Positions 56,066 through 63,895 of a stretch of 64,000 nucleotides of DNA are shown piece by piece. Every line of letters starts with the position of its first letter. Position 1 is the first letter of the stretch. A model generated the notes under the pieces. The model saw nothing but the letters and a program-made list of their open reading frames with translations, had not been told where the DNA came from and did no database searches. The position numbers were made by a program, and so were the translations under genes. Location of the stretch: positions 1 to 64,000 of the forward strand of contig CAJTUC010000023.1 in NCBI GenBank assembly GCA_910579395.1, read 5' to 3'. The stretch comes from an uncultured Lachnospiraceae bacterium (GTDB lineage Bacteria > Bacillota > Clostridia > Lachnospirales > Lachnospiraceae).

Positions 56066-57804
56066 TTTCCCGTCCTTTTGCACAGATACCATAATAGCAT
56101 ACCGGCGCCGCACATGACAAGCAGCACCGCCGGAAAACGGTATTCCATAATAACATGCACAAGCCCGTATTCCCCTCTGTCCGTCTCTTCCTGTACCGGC
56201 ATCATCTCAGGAGGAACCTCTTTGACCTCTGTTTTGGGCAGCACAATTTCCATGACCGTATCCGTCAGGTCCGCACACAAGTATTCATCCATCAGATTCA
56301 TTTTATCCTGAAGATAACCGGTAAGATGCGCCGTATGTTCTTCCAGCGAAGCATCCGTCATAAAGACACTGCGCGGTGCCGGGAAAAGAATCTGGTCCAT
56401 CGCTATTGACGCTTCGATTTCCGCCGTTTTCGCTTCGATACCGCCCTCTGTCAACGCGAGCATAGCCGGACGGAAATGCTCCGTATATTCCTGCCACACC
56501 AGCTTTCGGAACGCCGGCTGGCTATAGAACACCGCGTACCAGCGGCTGACGTTATTATAATTCAAGTCATAACCCGTCACAAAAAAGTCCTGTGCCTCGA
56601 CGGCAATGCCTCTCCCCATCGTATTGTCCAAATCCCAGAGCGGGCCGTCATGCAGAATCCCGTTCTTCAAATCCAGATACAAATACTGGCTCGTGTAGCC
56701 AAAATCCATATCCTGCAGAATTTCTTCCATGACGAACCGTTTTGCGAAAGATTCCACATCGAGCCTGCCCATCGCCTCCGCCGTATTTCCATTTTCCATA
56801 TCTGCCGTGAATGCGTCAAAAAACTGCTGCACACCGTCTAAATCGCAATTCTTCTCCGGTGCATGAATCACAACAGGCTGCTCGTTCGTGAGCAGAATAT
56901 ACTGCTCTTCCACCGACCGCTCGATATAATCCACTTCCAGCAGATATCCGTTCCCGATATCCATCCTGTTCTTACCGGGCTCTATTTTTTCCATAAGCTG
57001 ATAAAGACCGGCGTATTCATCGTTGATATATACTTCCGCAAACCGTTCTTCCGGTGTGAACCGCATACCGCTCTCCCGTGCAAGTTCAAAACCGATCTGG
57101 TTCCTGATATACGCACCGTCGTAATAATTGGCATTCAATACCCAGCGCTTCGCCGCGCCCATTCCCAAAACGTTTTCCGCATCCTCAAGCTTTACCGCAT
57201 AGGATTTCTTCGCCGCATCCCAGGAAGTATTGCCCCTGCCGGAAAGGCGTTCTACCTTCACCGCCGTTTCCATATTCCCGTCCGCATCGTATACCTCCAG
57301 AAACCCGGCTTCGCTGTATCCTTTATCCGCGTTGACGGCCTCCATACTCCCAGAAGCGGTCGTCAGCCGAATGACGGGCAGTCTGGAACCCTGCATAAAA
57401 ATGACAGGTATCGATGTTTTGCCATCGTTCTCTCCGCCCCTTCCATCTGTACCGGAGCAAACGGCTTCATAGACCCGGTTCAGTTCCACCTGCGAAAGCG
57501 CATCGCCGTCCGATAGCTGCCCTCCATCAAACAGCAGATATTCCGCAGTCTCCATATCAAGACTTATCTTCTCCAAAGAGAGACTGCCAGGTATACAAAA
57601 ATAAACGGTATCTTCCGCCCAAAATCCTTTCAGCCGGTGCGACATACCGCCCTGCCTGTAAATAAGAGAAAAGGGCAAATGACCCCCCTCTTCCTCTTTT
57701 TTTCCGTTATTGGTCATTGTCAAAATCATCATGGACAGAGCCGCCAACGCCAAAAAACTTACCGCGAATAACAGGCTCCTTATCTTAACGAACTTTCCTG
57801 ACAT
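56062..57804 (-). CDS. CotH kinase family membrane protein
   Basis: A protein of about 580 residues. An N-terminal membrane helix (LLFAVSFLALAALSMMIL) and an extracellular CotH domain are followed by a C-terminal helix (VLLVMCGAGMLLWYL) and a short basic tail. CotH signatures are RGNTSWDAAKKSYAVKLED, RWVLNANYYDGAYIRN, GLYQLMEKIEP and the metal-binding WDLDNTMGRG. Family members phosphorylate secreted proteins. It is first in the coupled series CotH, VTC, DUF4956 and is driven by the promoter at 57864-57892; a fragment of the repeat family lies in its 5' leader. Confidence 0.88.
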   Translation of the reverse strand: MSGKFVKIRSLLFAVSFLALAALSMMILTMTNNGKKEEEGGHLPFSLIYRQGGMSHRLKGFWAEDTVYFCIPGSLSLEKISLDMETAEYLLFDGGQLSDGDALSQVELNRVYEAVCSGTDGRGGENDGKTSIPVIFMQGSRLPVIRLTTASGSMEAVNADKGYSEAGFLEVYDADGNMETAVKVERLSGRGNTSWDAAKKSYAVKLEDAENVLGMGAAKRWVLNANYYDGAYIRNQIGFELARESGMRFTPEERFAEVYINDEYAGLYQLMEKIEPGKNRMDIGNGYLLEVDYIERSVEEQYILLTNEQPVVIHAPEKNCDLDGVQQFFDAFTADMENGNTAEAMGRLDVESFAKRFVMEEILQDMDFGYTSQYLYLDLKNGILHDGPLWDLDNTMGRGIAVEAQDFFVTGYDLNYNNVSRWYAVFYSQPAFRKLVWQEYTEHFRPAMLALTEGGIEAKTAEIEASIAMDQILFPAPRSVFMTDASLEEHTAHLTGYLQDKMNLMDEYLCADLTDTVMEIVLPKTEVKEVPPEMMPVQEETDRGEYGLVHVIMEYRFPAVLLVMCGAGMLLWYLCKRTGK

Positions 57805-57835
57805 TTTCACACCCATCTATCTGTCAACAGATTCC

Positions 57836-57854
57836 TTAGAACTTCTCTTCACAC
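57836..57854 (-). repeat. Fragment of the branched repeat in the CotH leader
   Basis: TTAGAACTTCTCTTCACAC is identical to the right end of the branched unit at 20060-20078. The matching left half is missing, so it is a remnant. It lies a few bases downstream of the expected transcription start. Confidence 0.65.
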
Positions 57855-57863
57855 TTCTTATGA

Positions 57864-57892
57864 AGTATAACACATGCAATAGATTTTGACCA
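57864..57892 (-). promoter_or_regulatory. Promoter of the CotH-VTC-DUF4956 series
   Basis: TGGTCA (57887-57892) and TATACT (57864-57869) are 17 bases apart, with extended -10 TGT. Confidence 0.6.
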
Positions 57893-57913
57893 TTTCTTTC
57901 TCAATGCGTGGGT

Positions 57914-59854
57914 TCACATGATTTCTGCATTCTTCCGGTAGAACAGAACGGACAACCAATAAAACACCGCAAAAAACAGGAAAATAATGGCAATGCTGAC
58001 CAGATTGACCGTTTTTAAATTTTTCGATACCAGTTTTTCCAGCGAATGCACGGAAAACCAAGAGGATAACGTCATCAGAAGAAACGGCATCGCATAAGCC
58101 GCCAGCAGTTCCCTGGCTGCTGCCCTGCTCAAAGTCCGTGGTGAAATTCCCATTTTCTTCAAAATGGCATAACGCTCTTTTTCCTCAAAAGCGTCATTAT
58201 AAATCCTCATAAAGAGGATGCTTCCGCTCGCCAGCACAAAAACAAGGAATACGAAAACACACAGAGAATATTCTACCTTAATCCACTCGATTTCACCGCT
58301 GTCCGGATCGAGGGCAACAAGCCCCACATAACTATCCTCCGTGGTATATGTAAGGCCGTTCAATTTTTCCCGGCTGACTTCAAAATTTCCCGCTTCCGCA
58401 ATTTTATAATTATAAGTATAAGTTTGGATGTCCGCCGCTTCTCCCGTCTGACGCTGTTTCAAGAACTCTTCCTGACACTGTGACAGAAGTTCCGCATAAA
58501 CCCTGTCGCTTACAATATAATAGCCGTGGCTCTCCTGGAAATACCCCAGATAAGGCGCAGTCGTCTTATCGATCTGGTGAAACGGCCTTCCGTCGATTTC
58601 TATCGTTTGCTCTTTTTCATCGGTAACAAATGACATGAGCATCTCATAAGAGACTTTGATGAGTTCGTCATCGGCAAGGCTTTCATAGGGAAAAGTAATT
58701 CCTGTATCTTCCGCCAGCCGTTCGACATCGGAAAACGCCATAATCCCCTGACTGTACCCATGGGAAAAATGACTGCCGTCCATCCCGAAAAAAGGCAGGC
58801 AGCCGTGATATACAATATCGTTATCCTCCGCAATCAACGCCGTGACTTCCGCTTCCAGCTCCGGCCTGTCGCTGATGATCTGGAACGTATAGTGGTTCCT
58901 GAAATTAACCATATTATCATACTTTTCTTTCTGCGCAAAGGCTGTAGCAATCGCAGTGACCGAACAGGTGAGCAGTACGCAGGTCATTGCATATGTCCTG
59001 TAATTCTTTTTCATGCGGAAAACAATGTTGTTAATCCAGATTGTCCGCGCCTTCCGGTACAAAAAGCTTTTCCGCTTCGAAAGCTGCTGAAACAATATCG
59101 GAAGAAAACCGCCGAACAGCAGATAGGTTCCGACGATAACGAGCACCGTCGCCAGAAGCAGATTTCCCATAACATTATATCCGTCTTCCCTGATCGCAAG
59201 CGCATAACCGTTTGCGAGGATGCAGGAACCGAGCGCTGCTTTGATGAACAGCAGCAGGCCGCTTTCTTTCACATACTCATTCTGCCTTGCCGCAGAAATC
59301 ATCTCCAGCACGCTGCTCTTTACAATATTCCCATAACCTTTCAGCGCAAAGAGCGCATAAATCGGCGTATAGATTGCCGCCGTAATGGCGATCGGCTGCC
59401 ATGTAAAACGGAACGATATCGCAATCGCAATCTCCGAAAGCCGAAGCAGAATCATCTGAAAAAGCCAGGTCGTGACTATACCTGCACCAATGCCGAGAAC
59501 AAGTGCCACGATGCCGGTCAGCACCGTTTCCAGCATATAGAGTTTCCCAATCTTACGGTTCGTCAGCCCCATAAAAACATAGATGCCGATTTCCTTCTTT
59601 CTCTTTGTCAGGAACACATTCGTCGCATACCAGATAAAGAAGAACATAAAACAGACGAGTACAAAAGAAATGACTCGGATGATGATATCGATATATTCTT
59701 TATTTCTCTCGCCCAACGCCTGAAAAGTCTCCGCAAAAGTCAGATTTACGAAATTATAAAGAATCAGCACCGTAAAGGCAAGAGAAAGTATCATGGAAAA
59801 ATAGTTGTGAAAACTTTTCCGGAAATTTTGAAAGGCCAGTCTGCCGATACTCAT
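57914..59854 (-). CDS. FtsX-like ABC transporter permease, BceB type
   Basis: A 646-residue permease. Helix 1 lies at about 18-38, then a block of helices (about 55-310), a large extracellular domain (about 315-520) and final helices (about 525-640): the 10-helix layout of BceB/VraG. FtsX-like segments are LTKRKKEIGIYVFMGLTNRKIG and FEEKERYAILKKMGISPRTLSRA. These permeases detect and remove peptide antibiotics such as bacitracin or nisin. It overlaps the ATPase gene by ATGA, and the kinase and regulator follow upstream in order, so it is a complete Bce module. Confidence 0.92.
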   Translation of the reverse strand: MSIGRLAFQNFRKSFHNYFSMILSLAFTVLILYNFVNLTFAETFQALGERNKEYIDIIIRVISFVLVCFMFFFIWYATNVFLTKRKKEIGIYVFMGLTNRKIGKLYMLETVLTGIVALVLGIGAGIVTTWLFQMILLRLSEIAIAISFRFTWQPIAITAAIYTPIYALFALKGYGNIVKSSVLEMISAARQNEYVKESGLLLFIKAALGSCILANGYALAIREDGYNVMGNLLLATVLVIVGTYLLFGGFLPILFQQLSKRKSFLYRKARTIWINNIVFRMKKNYRTYAMTCVLLTCSVTAIATAFAQKEKYDNMVNFRNHYTFQIISDRPELEAEVTALIAEDNDIVYHGCLPFFGMDGSHFSHGYSQGIMAFSDVERLAEDTGITFPYESLADDELIKVSYEMLMSFVTDEKEQTIEIDGRPFHQIDKTTAPYLGYFQESHGYYIVSDRVYAELLSQCQEEFLKQRQTGEAADIQTYTYNYKIAEAGNFEVSREKLNGLTYTTEDSYVGLVALDPDSGEIEWIKVEYSLCVFVFLVFVLASGSILFMRIYNDAFEEKERYAILKKMGISPRTLSRAAARELLAAYAMPFLLMTLSSWFSVHSLEKLVSKNLKTVNLVSIAIIFLFFAVFYWLSVLFYRKNAEIM

Positions 59855-60696
59855 GAGAGATCACCTCCCTTTTTTCTAAGGGCGATATTGTCCGGAGCGG
59901 TGCTGCCTGGAACAAAACTGTTCGGATCAGCACTGCTCCTATCATCTTTGCCCATCGATGCCTGCACTTCCATAATGCGGTCATAAAATTCCCTTCTGTC
60001 ATTTCCCCGGCTCAGCCTGCACCGCATCATGCCATCATTCAGAATATAAACATCCTTTGCATAAGAAGCGCAGAAAGCGTCGTGTGTCACCATCAAAATG
60101 GCCGCCTGCCCTCTTTCATTCACAGTACGAAAACATTCCAATAAATCCTTGCCTGATTTGGAATCCAGTGCCCCTGTCGGTTCATCCGCAAACAGGATTT
60201 CCGGTTCGGTAATGAGCGCGCGGCATACGGCACCCCGCTGCTTCTGCCCGCCGGACAGCTGATAAGGATATTTGTTCAAATGTCCCGTCAATCCAAAGGT
60301 ATCGGCCAGCTTCCCGACTTTTTCCACACAGGTCTTTCCGGAAACGCCGTTCAGTGAAAGGGGCAGCGCAATATTATCCTGCAGCGTCATCGTATCGAGC
60401 AGATTATAATCCTGAAAGACAAAACCGATCTTATCCCGCCTGATCTGCGATAATTCCTGATTGGATACTTTCGCAATATCCTTCCCATGAAACAGGACAA
60501 ATCCCTGTGTCGGCCTGTCTATTGTGGAAAGGATGTTGAGCAGCGTCGTCTTACCGGAACCGCTCGGCCCCATGATTGCGATAAAATCGTTTGCAAAAAT
60601 GGTGAAGTCGATTCCTTTTAAGACCTTCGTGCGAAACCCCTTCGCACCGTAATCTTTTGTCATGTTCTTGATTTCCACAATCTTTTTTTCATTCAT
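59851..60696 (-). CDS. ABC transporter ATPase, BceA type
   Basis: A 281-residue ATPase with Walker A GPSGSGKTT, Q-loop FVFQDYNLLD, signature QLSGGQKQRGAV, Walker B ILFADEPTGALDS and H-loop VTHDAFCA. A C-terminal extension of about 50 polar residues (EFYDRIMEVQASMGKDDRSS) is longer than usual for this group. It energises the adjacent permease. AGGAG precedes the ATG. It lies 75 bases after the kinase gene, with no clear BceR-type operator in the gap. Confidence 0.93.
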   Translation of the reverse strand: MNEKKIVEIKNMTKDYGAKGFRTKVLKGIDFTIFANDFIAIMGPSGSGKTTLLNILSTIDRPTQGFVLFHGKDIAKVSNQELSQIRRDKIGFVFQDYNLLDTMTLQDNIALPLSLNGVSGKTCVEKVGKLADTFGLTGHLNKYPYQLSGGQKQRGAVCRALITEPEILFADEPTGALDSKSGKDLLECFRTVNERGQAAILMVTHDAFCASYAKDVYILNDGMMRCRLSRGNDRREFYDRIMEVQASMGKDDRSSADPNSFVPGSTAPDNIALRKKGGDLS

Positions 60697-60771
60697 GCGT
60701 GTTGTTCTCCTGTTCTAAATAGTCTCTGTCTATTTTAAAAGAAAAGAACATGAACAATCCTTACATCCGCA

Positions 60772-61791
60772 TTACAAATCGCCGGGAAATCTTACATTTT
60801 TGTCATAGCGGAATTCGATTATAAACTTCGTCCCTTTCCCATACTCGCTCTCCGCATGGATTTCATGCCCGAGCCGCTCCAAAATGACCGATGCCATATA
60901 TAGCCCCATCCCGGTCGATCGATACTGTCCGTTATGATAGCAGCTGCCCGTATAGCCTTTTTCAAAAATCCGGCGGATATCGCTTTCTTTGATGCCATCT
61001 CCGTTATCCTCAACAAACAGCCGCACCGTACCTTCTCCGCTTTCATCGCCTGTCTCATCCGCACTGTCCGCATAGATGGCAAGACAGGGAGATTCTTTGC
61101 TGCGGCTGTATTTAACGGCATTGCTGATGAGCTGGTCCAACACATAAGTCAGCCAGGACGGGTCGGTATAGACCAGCCTGTCCACATTGTCCTGTATCTT
61201 CAGCGTGAAATGATTTCTGACCAGGAAGAACTGATTATTATGGATAGCGTTTTTGACACACTCCATAAGATTTGTTTCCCGAATCTGCAAATCGAACAGA
61301 CTGCTCTGTATTTTGGCACCGAGCAGTGCAGAATGCAGTTGTTTGTTTATCCGTTCCAACTGCTCCCGCATCGTATTCTTCAAAGAAAGTTCTTCTATTT
61401 TTTCCGCTGTTAAAAGACTTACGGCAAGCGGAATTTTTACTTCGTGGCACCATTTGGCAAAATAATCCTGCAATTCACAGTTCATCATAAACTGCTCCTG
61501 CTGCCGCTCTTCCAATATGGCGATATCATGTGCCGCAATATCTTTATCTTCGCTGTCCGGAAACTCTCCAAAAACAACACAGTCCCGCCGCAGCGCCTCC
61601 CGTTTCCGTGCCTGCCTCCGCCTGTCTTTCAGAAAATCAGCCCCGAAAATAAGCACAAGCATAAGGAAGACCAGAAAATCCAGATAGAGCAGATAAGCGC
61701 CCTTCACTTCCGGAAGCAGAAAAAGAAAATAAAGATTATAAGCCGCGCAGGAAAACGCCGCAGGCAAAATCGCTTTATAATGCCGTCTCAT
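60772..61791 (-). CDS. Intramembrane-sensing histidine kinase, BceS type
   Basis: A protein of about 339 residues. Two membrane helices near the N terminus (about 5-45) are joined by a very short loop, so it has no extracellular sensor domain. This is typical of BceS-like kinases that read the transporter's activity. The phospho-His is in FAKWCHEVKIPLAVSLL. The ATPase domain has LISNAVKYSR, VEDNGDGIKE and STGMGLYMAS. The chosen ATG (61791) directly follows the recurring start-site sequence GAGAAAGGCATGGTTATT; an in-frame ATG within it would add MVIS. Confidence 0.92.
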   Translation of the reverse strand: MRRHYKAILPAAFSCAAYNLYFLFLLPEVKGAYLLYLDFLVFLMLVLIFGADFLKDRRRQARKREALRRDCVVFGEFPDSEDKDIAAHDIAILEERQQEQFMMNCELQDYFAKWCHEVKIPLAVSLLTAEKIEELSLKNTMREQLERINKQLHSALLGAKIQSSLFDLQIRETNLMECVKNAIHNNQFFLVRNHFTLKIQDNVDRLVYTDPSWLTYVLDQLISNAVKYSRSKESPCLAIYADSADETGDESGEGTVRLFVEDNGDGIKESDIRRIFEKGYTGSCYHNGQYRSTGMGLYMASVILERLGHEIHAESEYGKGTKFIIEFRYDKNVRFPGDL

Positions 61792-61794
61792 ACT

Positions 61795-62046
61795 AATAAC
61801 CATGCCTTTCTCTCAACCTGCGAACTTTGGGCCGCAGGCACAAATTCGCGTGTGAAAAATTTATTTTTCACGCTAACCTTCATGCCGCCTCCTGGCGGCG
61901 CAAATCATCAATGGGAAGAACGCCGTATTTCAGGCGTTCTTTCGTGTGAGAAAGATTTGCCTTCGGCAAATCGTAGAACTTCCAAGTCAACTATGCTGAC
62001 TTTGCGAAACAGCCTTTGCTGTGAGCCCTAGAAGTTCTTCTCACGC
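61795..62046 (-). repeat. Full-length structured repeat between Bce-type regulator and kinase genes
   Basis: This is the most complete single copy. On the minus strand, from the regulator stop (8 bases away) to the kinase start, the order is: a branched unit (61944-62046, 103 bases, with an extra AAGTCA/TGACTT hairpin); GAAGAACGCC/GGCGTTCTTTC (61915-61943); GCCGCC/GGCGGC (61884-61899); GTGAAAAAT/ATTTTTCAC (61852-61871); and GCGAACTTTG/CAAATTCGC (61820-61849). The series ends in the start-site sequence GAGAAAGGCATGGTTATT. The kinase ribosome binding site is therefore part of the repeat. Confidence 0.85.
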
Positions 62047-62054
62047 TATCCCCC

Positions 62055-62735
62055 TCACCCTATGTAATACCCCTGCCCTTTCTTCGTTTTTATCAATTCC
62101 TCTCCGCATAAATCGGACAGTTTACTCCGGAGTCTGCTAACTAATGTAGTCAATGTTCCGTCCGAAACAAATTCGTCCGTACTCCACAACGTCATCATTA
62201 AATCTTCTCTCGTGATGACACCCGGCCTGTGCTCTATAAGCTTTGCCATGATCCGCTTTTCCGATTTCGTCAGTTCTATCTCCTGTCCATGCAGCAAAAG
62301 CGATGCCGTATCCTGTTCAAAGCAAATATCCTCCCGCAGATAGATTCTGTCTTTGACCCGATATTGGTAAGTTCTCCGCAGGACTGCCGCTATCTTGGTC
62401 TGCAGAATTTCCAACCGAAAGGGCTTTTCCACATAATCATCGCCGCCCTGTGCAATCGCCATGATCTTGTCGTTATCGTCACTCCGGCTGCTGATATAGA
62501 TCAGCGGTATTTCCGAAATCTCCCGGATCCGCCTGCACCAGTAAAACCCGTCATAATAGGGCAGATTGATGTCCATCAGGACAAGCTGCGGGCGGCATCT
62601 CATAAAAGCGGAAAGAATATCTTTAAACTCCCTGATGACAGTCGTAGCATATCCCCATTTTTTCAAAAAAAGAGCAATTTCTTCCGCCAATACCGCATCA
62701 TCCTCCACGAGCATGATGTTGATCTTGATATCCAC
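62055..62735 (-). CDS. OmpR/PhoB-family response regulator, BceR type
   Basis: A 226-residue regulator. The receiver domain has acidic residues in VEDDAVLA and the phospho-Asp in LVLMDINLPYYDGFYW. A C-terminal winged helix (about 130-225) has the OmpR pattern ELTKSEKRIMAKLIEHRPGV and a recognition region around STDEFVSDGTLTTLVSRLR. It partners with the BceS-like kinase to control the transporter genes. A pair of TTCTTA direct repeats (62809-62825) lies about 75 bases upstream. Confidence 0.93.
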   Translation of the reverse strand: MDIKINIMLVEDDAVLAEEIALFLKKWGYATTVIREFKDILSAFMRCRPQLVLMDINLPYYDGFYWCRRIREISEIPLIYISSRSDDNDKIMAIAQGGDDYVEKPFRLEILQTKIAAVLRRTYQYRVKDRIYLREDICFEQDTASLLLHGQEIELTKSEKRIMAKLIEHRPGVITREDLMMTLWSTDEFVSDGTLTTLVSRLRSKLSDLCGEELIKTKKGQGYYIG

Positions 62736-62808
62736 CTGTCCATACGCCTCCTATTCTTTTCTGTATTTTTTAATTTTAAAAAATTTTTTTATTTTTCTTT
62801 TTAAGAAA

Positions 62809-62825
62809 TTCTTATAACATTCTTA
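62809..62825 (-). promoter_or_regulatory. Candidate OmpR-type direct repeat
   Basis: TTCTTA occurs at 62809-62814 and 62820-62825, an 11-base period as bound by OmpR-family dimers, in the A/T-rich divergent gap between the Bce-type regulator and the 62902 gene. The sequence is so A/T-rich that chance is a serious alternative. Confidence 0.35.
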
Positions 62826-62901
62826 AAATTGCACCCGGACAGCCGATATACAATACAGATACCAAGCACACACAGCCCGAAACGGCGAAAAAGAGGTCAG
62901 C

Positions 62902-63858
62902 ATGGATATAACAACAATCCGATATCAACAGGCAAAAATGGAAGGCGTACTGAAAATTCTTTCCGGCACCGGGAAGGCCGTCCCCGGTTCCCTGGCTTCC
63001 ACCAAAAAGAATACCGCCGCTTCCTTCCATCCGGGGTTTGCCTCCGTCACGCTTCTGGAGGCGGATGTAACGGCTTATTACGGCAATGTAAAAATAAGCG
63101 GGAGCCATCAGGGAAACCGGACGAAAGGATGTCACAGCGGCAGCTATGAAGAACCGGACAAAACGCTTGTCGATGCGGTAGAACTGCCCGCGTCCTATGA
63201 TTCTTTAAAAGACTGCAACGTCTATTATCATGGAGAATCCATTTCGGAATACCGATTGATTCAGATTGCCGCCGCCAGCGGAAAAATGGAATTATCCGGT
63301 GATATGCCGGGCTATAAGGCCGCCCGAAAGGCTTTTCAAGTCATAATCGAAGAACAGGCAGAAACCAAATACGGCTGGTCAACAACCCGCTATTCGGAGG
63401 ACGGCCGATATACGTTCACCTTACAGGAAGATGGAAGTTATAAATGGCATCTCGTAGAAGATTTGGAAATGGGCGCATCTCTAGAAGAAATCGCGGACTG
63501 GATCTGCAGCGGCATGCCCAACCGGAATATTGAAACTCGATACTTAAATTATTTGAAATCAATGGACCCCGACTTGTACAATGCGGCACAAAATATCGGT
63601 AAAGAAGTTCGGACATATCATTTGATGACAACCGCCTATGATGCGGGTCTGCTGGGGGATGCACAGCACGATTATGACCTGAGCCTGCTCGCCCTTCTTT
63701 TCGGCGAACACGACCTGGAGAAATTTCACGAGCGTTTCCAGCACTGTAAAAAAAGCGGAAACTACCAGTATCTTCTGGATCACTATCAGCCGGATATGGC
63801 GGAATATCTTACGAACCTGCGGCAGCAGCAGCTTATGAAGAGCGGCGGTGTTTTATGA
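62902..63858 (+). CDS. Unknown 318-residue protein
   Basis: A soluble protein starting MDITTIRYQQAKMEGVLKIL with no signal peptide or membrane helix. Visible parts are a polar N-terminal 100 residues with several Gly/Ser/His stretches, a central strand-rich segment (RYTFTLQEDGSYKWHLVED), and a helical C-terminal 120 residues (IGKEVRTYHLMTTAYDAGLL; FGEHDLEKFHERFQHCKKSG). GAGGT precedes the ATG. It is divergent from the Bce-type regulator and is the only plus-strand gene in this half. I recognise no family, and nothing in the neighbourhood fixes a role. Confidence 0.7.
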   Translation: MDITTIRYQQAKMEGVLKILSGTGKAVPGSLASTKKNTAASFHPGFASVTLLEADVTAYYGNVKISGSHQGNRTKGCHSGSYEEPDKTLVDAVELPASYDSLKDCNVYYHGESISEYRLIQIAAASGKMELSGDMPGYKAARKAFQVIIEEQAETKYGWSTTRYSEDGRYTFTLQEDGSYKWHLVEDLEMGASLEEIADWICSGMPNRNIETRYLNYLKSMDPDLYNAAQNIGKEVRTYHLMTTAYDAGLLGDAQHDYDLSLLALLFGEHDLEKFHERFQHCKKSGNYQYLLDHYQPDMAEYLTNLRQQQLMKSGGVL

Positions 63859-63884
63859 AAAAGCGCAAGCTCCGCGGCTTGCGC
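63858..63884 (-). terminator. Terminator of the right-edge minus-strand gene
   Basis: An 8-bp stem GCGCAAGC/GCTTGCGC (63863-63870/63877-63884) is followed on the minus strand by TTTTTC. It lies 11 bases after the stop of the partial gene and overlaps the stop codon of the convergent 62902 gene. Confidence 0.7.
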
Positions 63885-63895
63885 CTAACGCCAAA

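Noticed and set aside
60697..60771. BceR operator upstream of the Bce-type ATPase
   Set aside because: No clear inverted repeat of the BceR type and no convincing promoter could be found in this gap.
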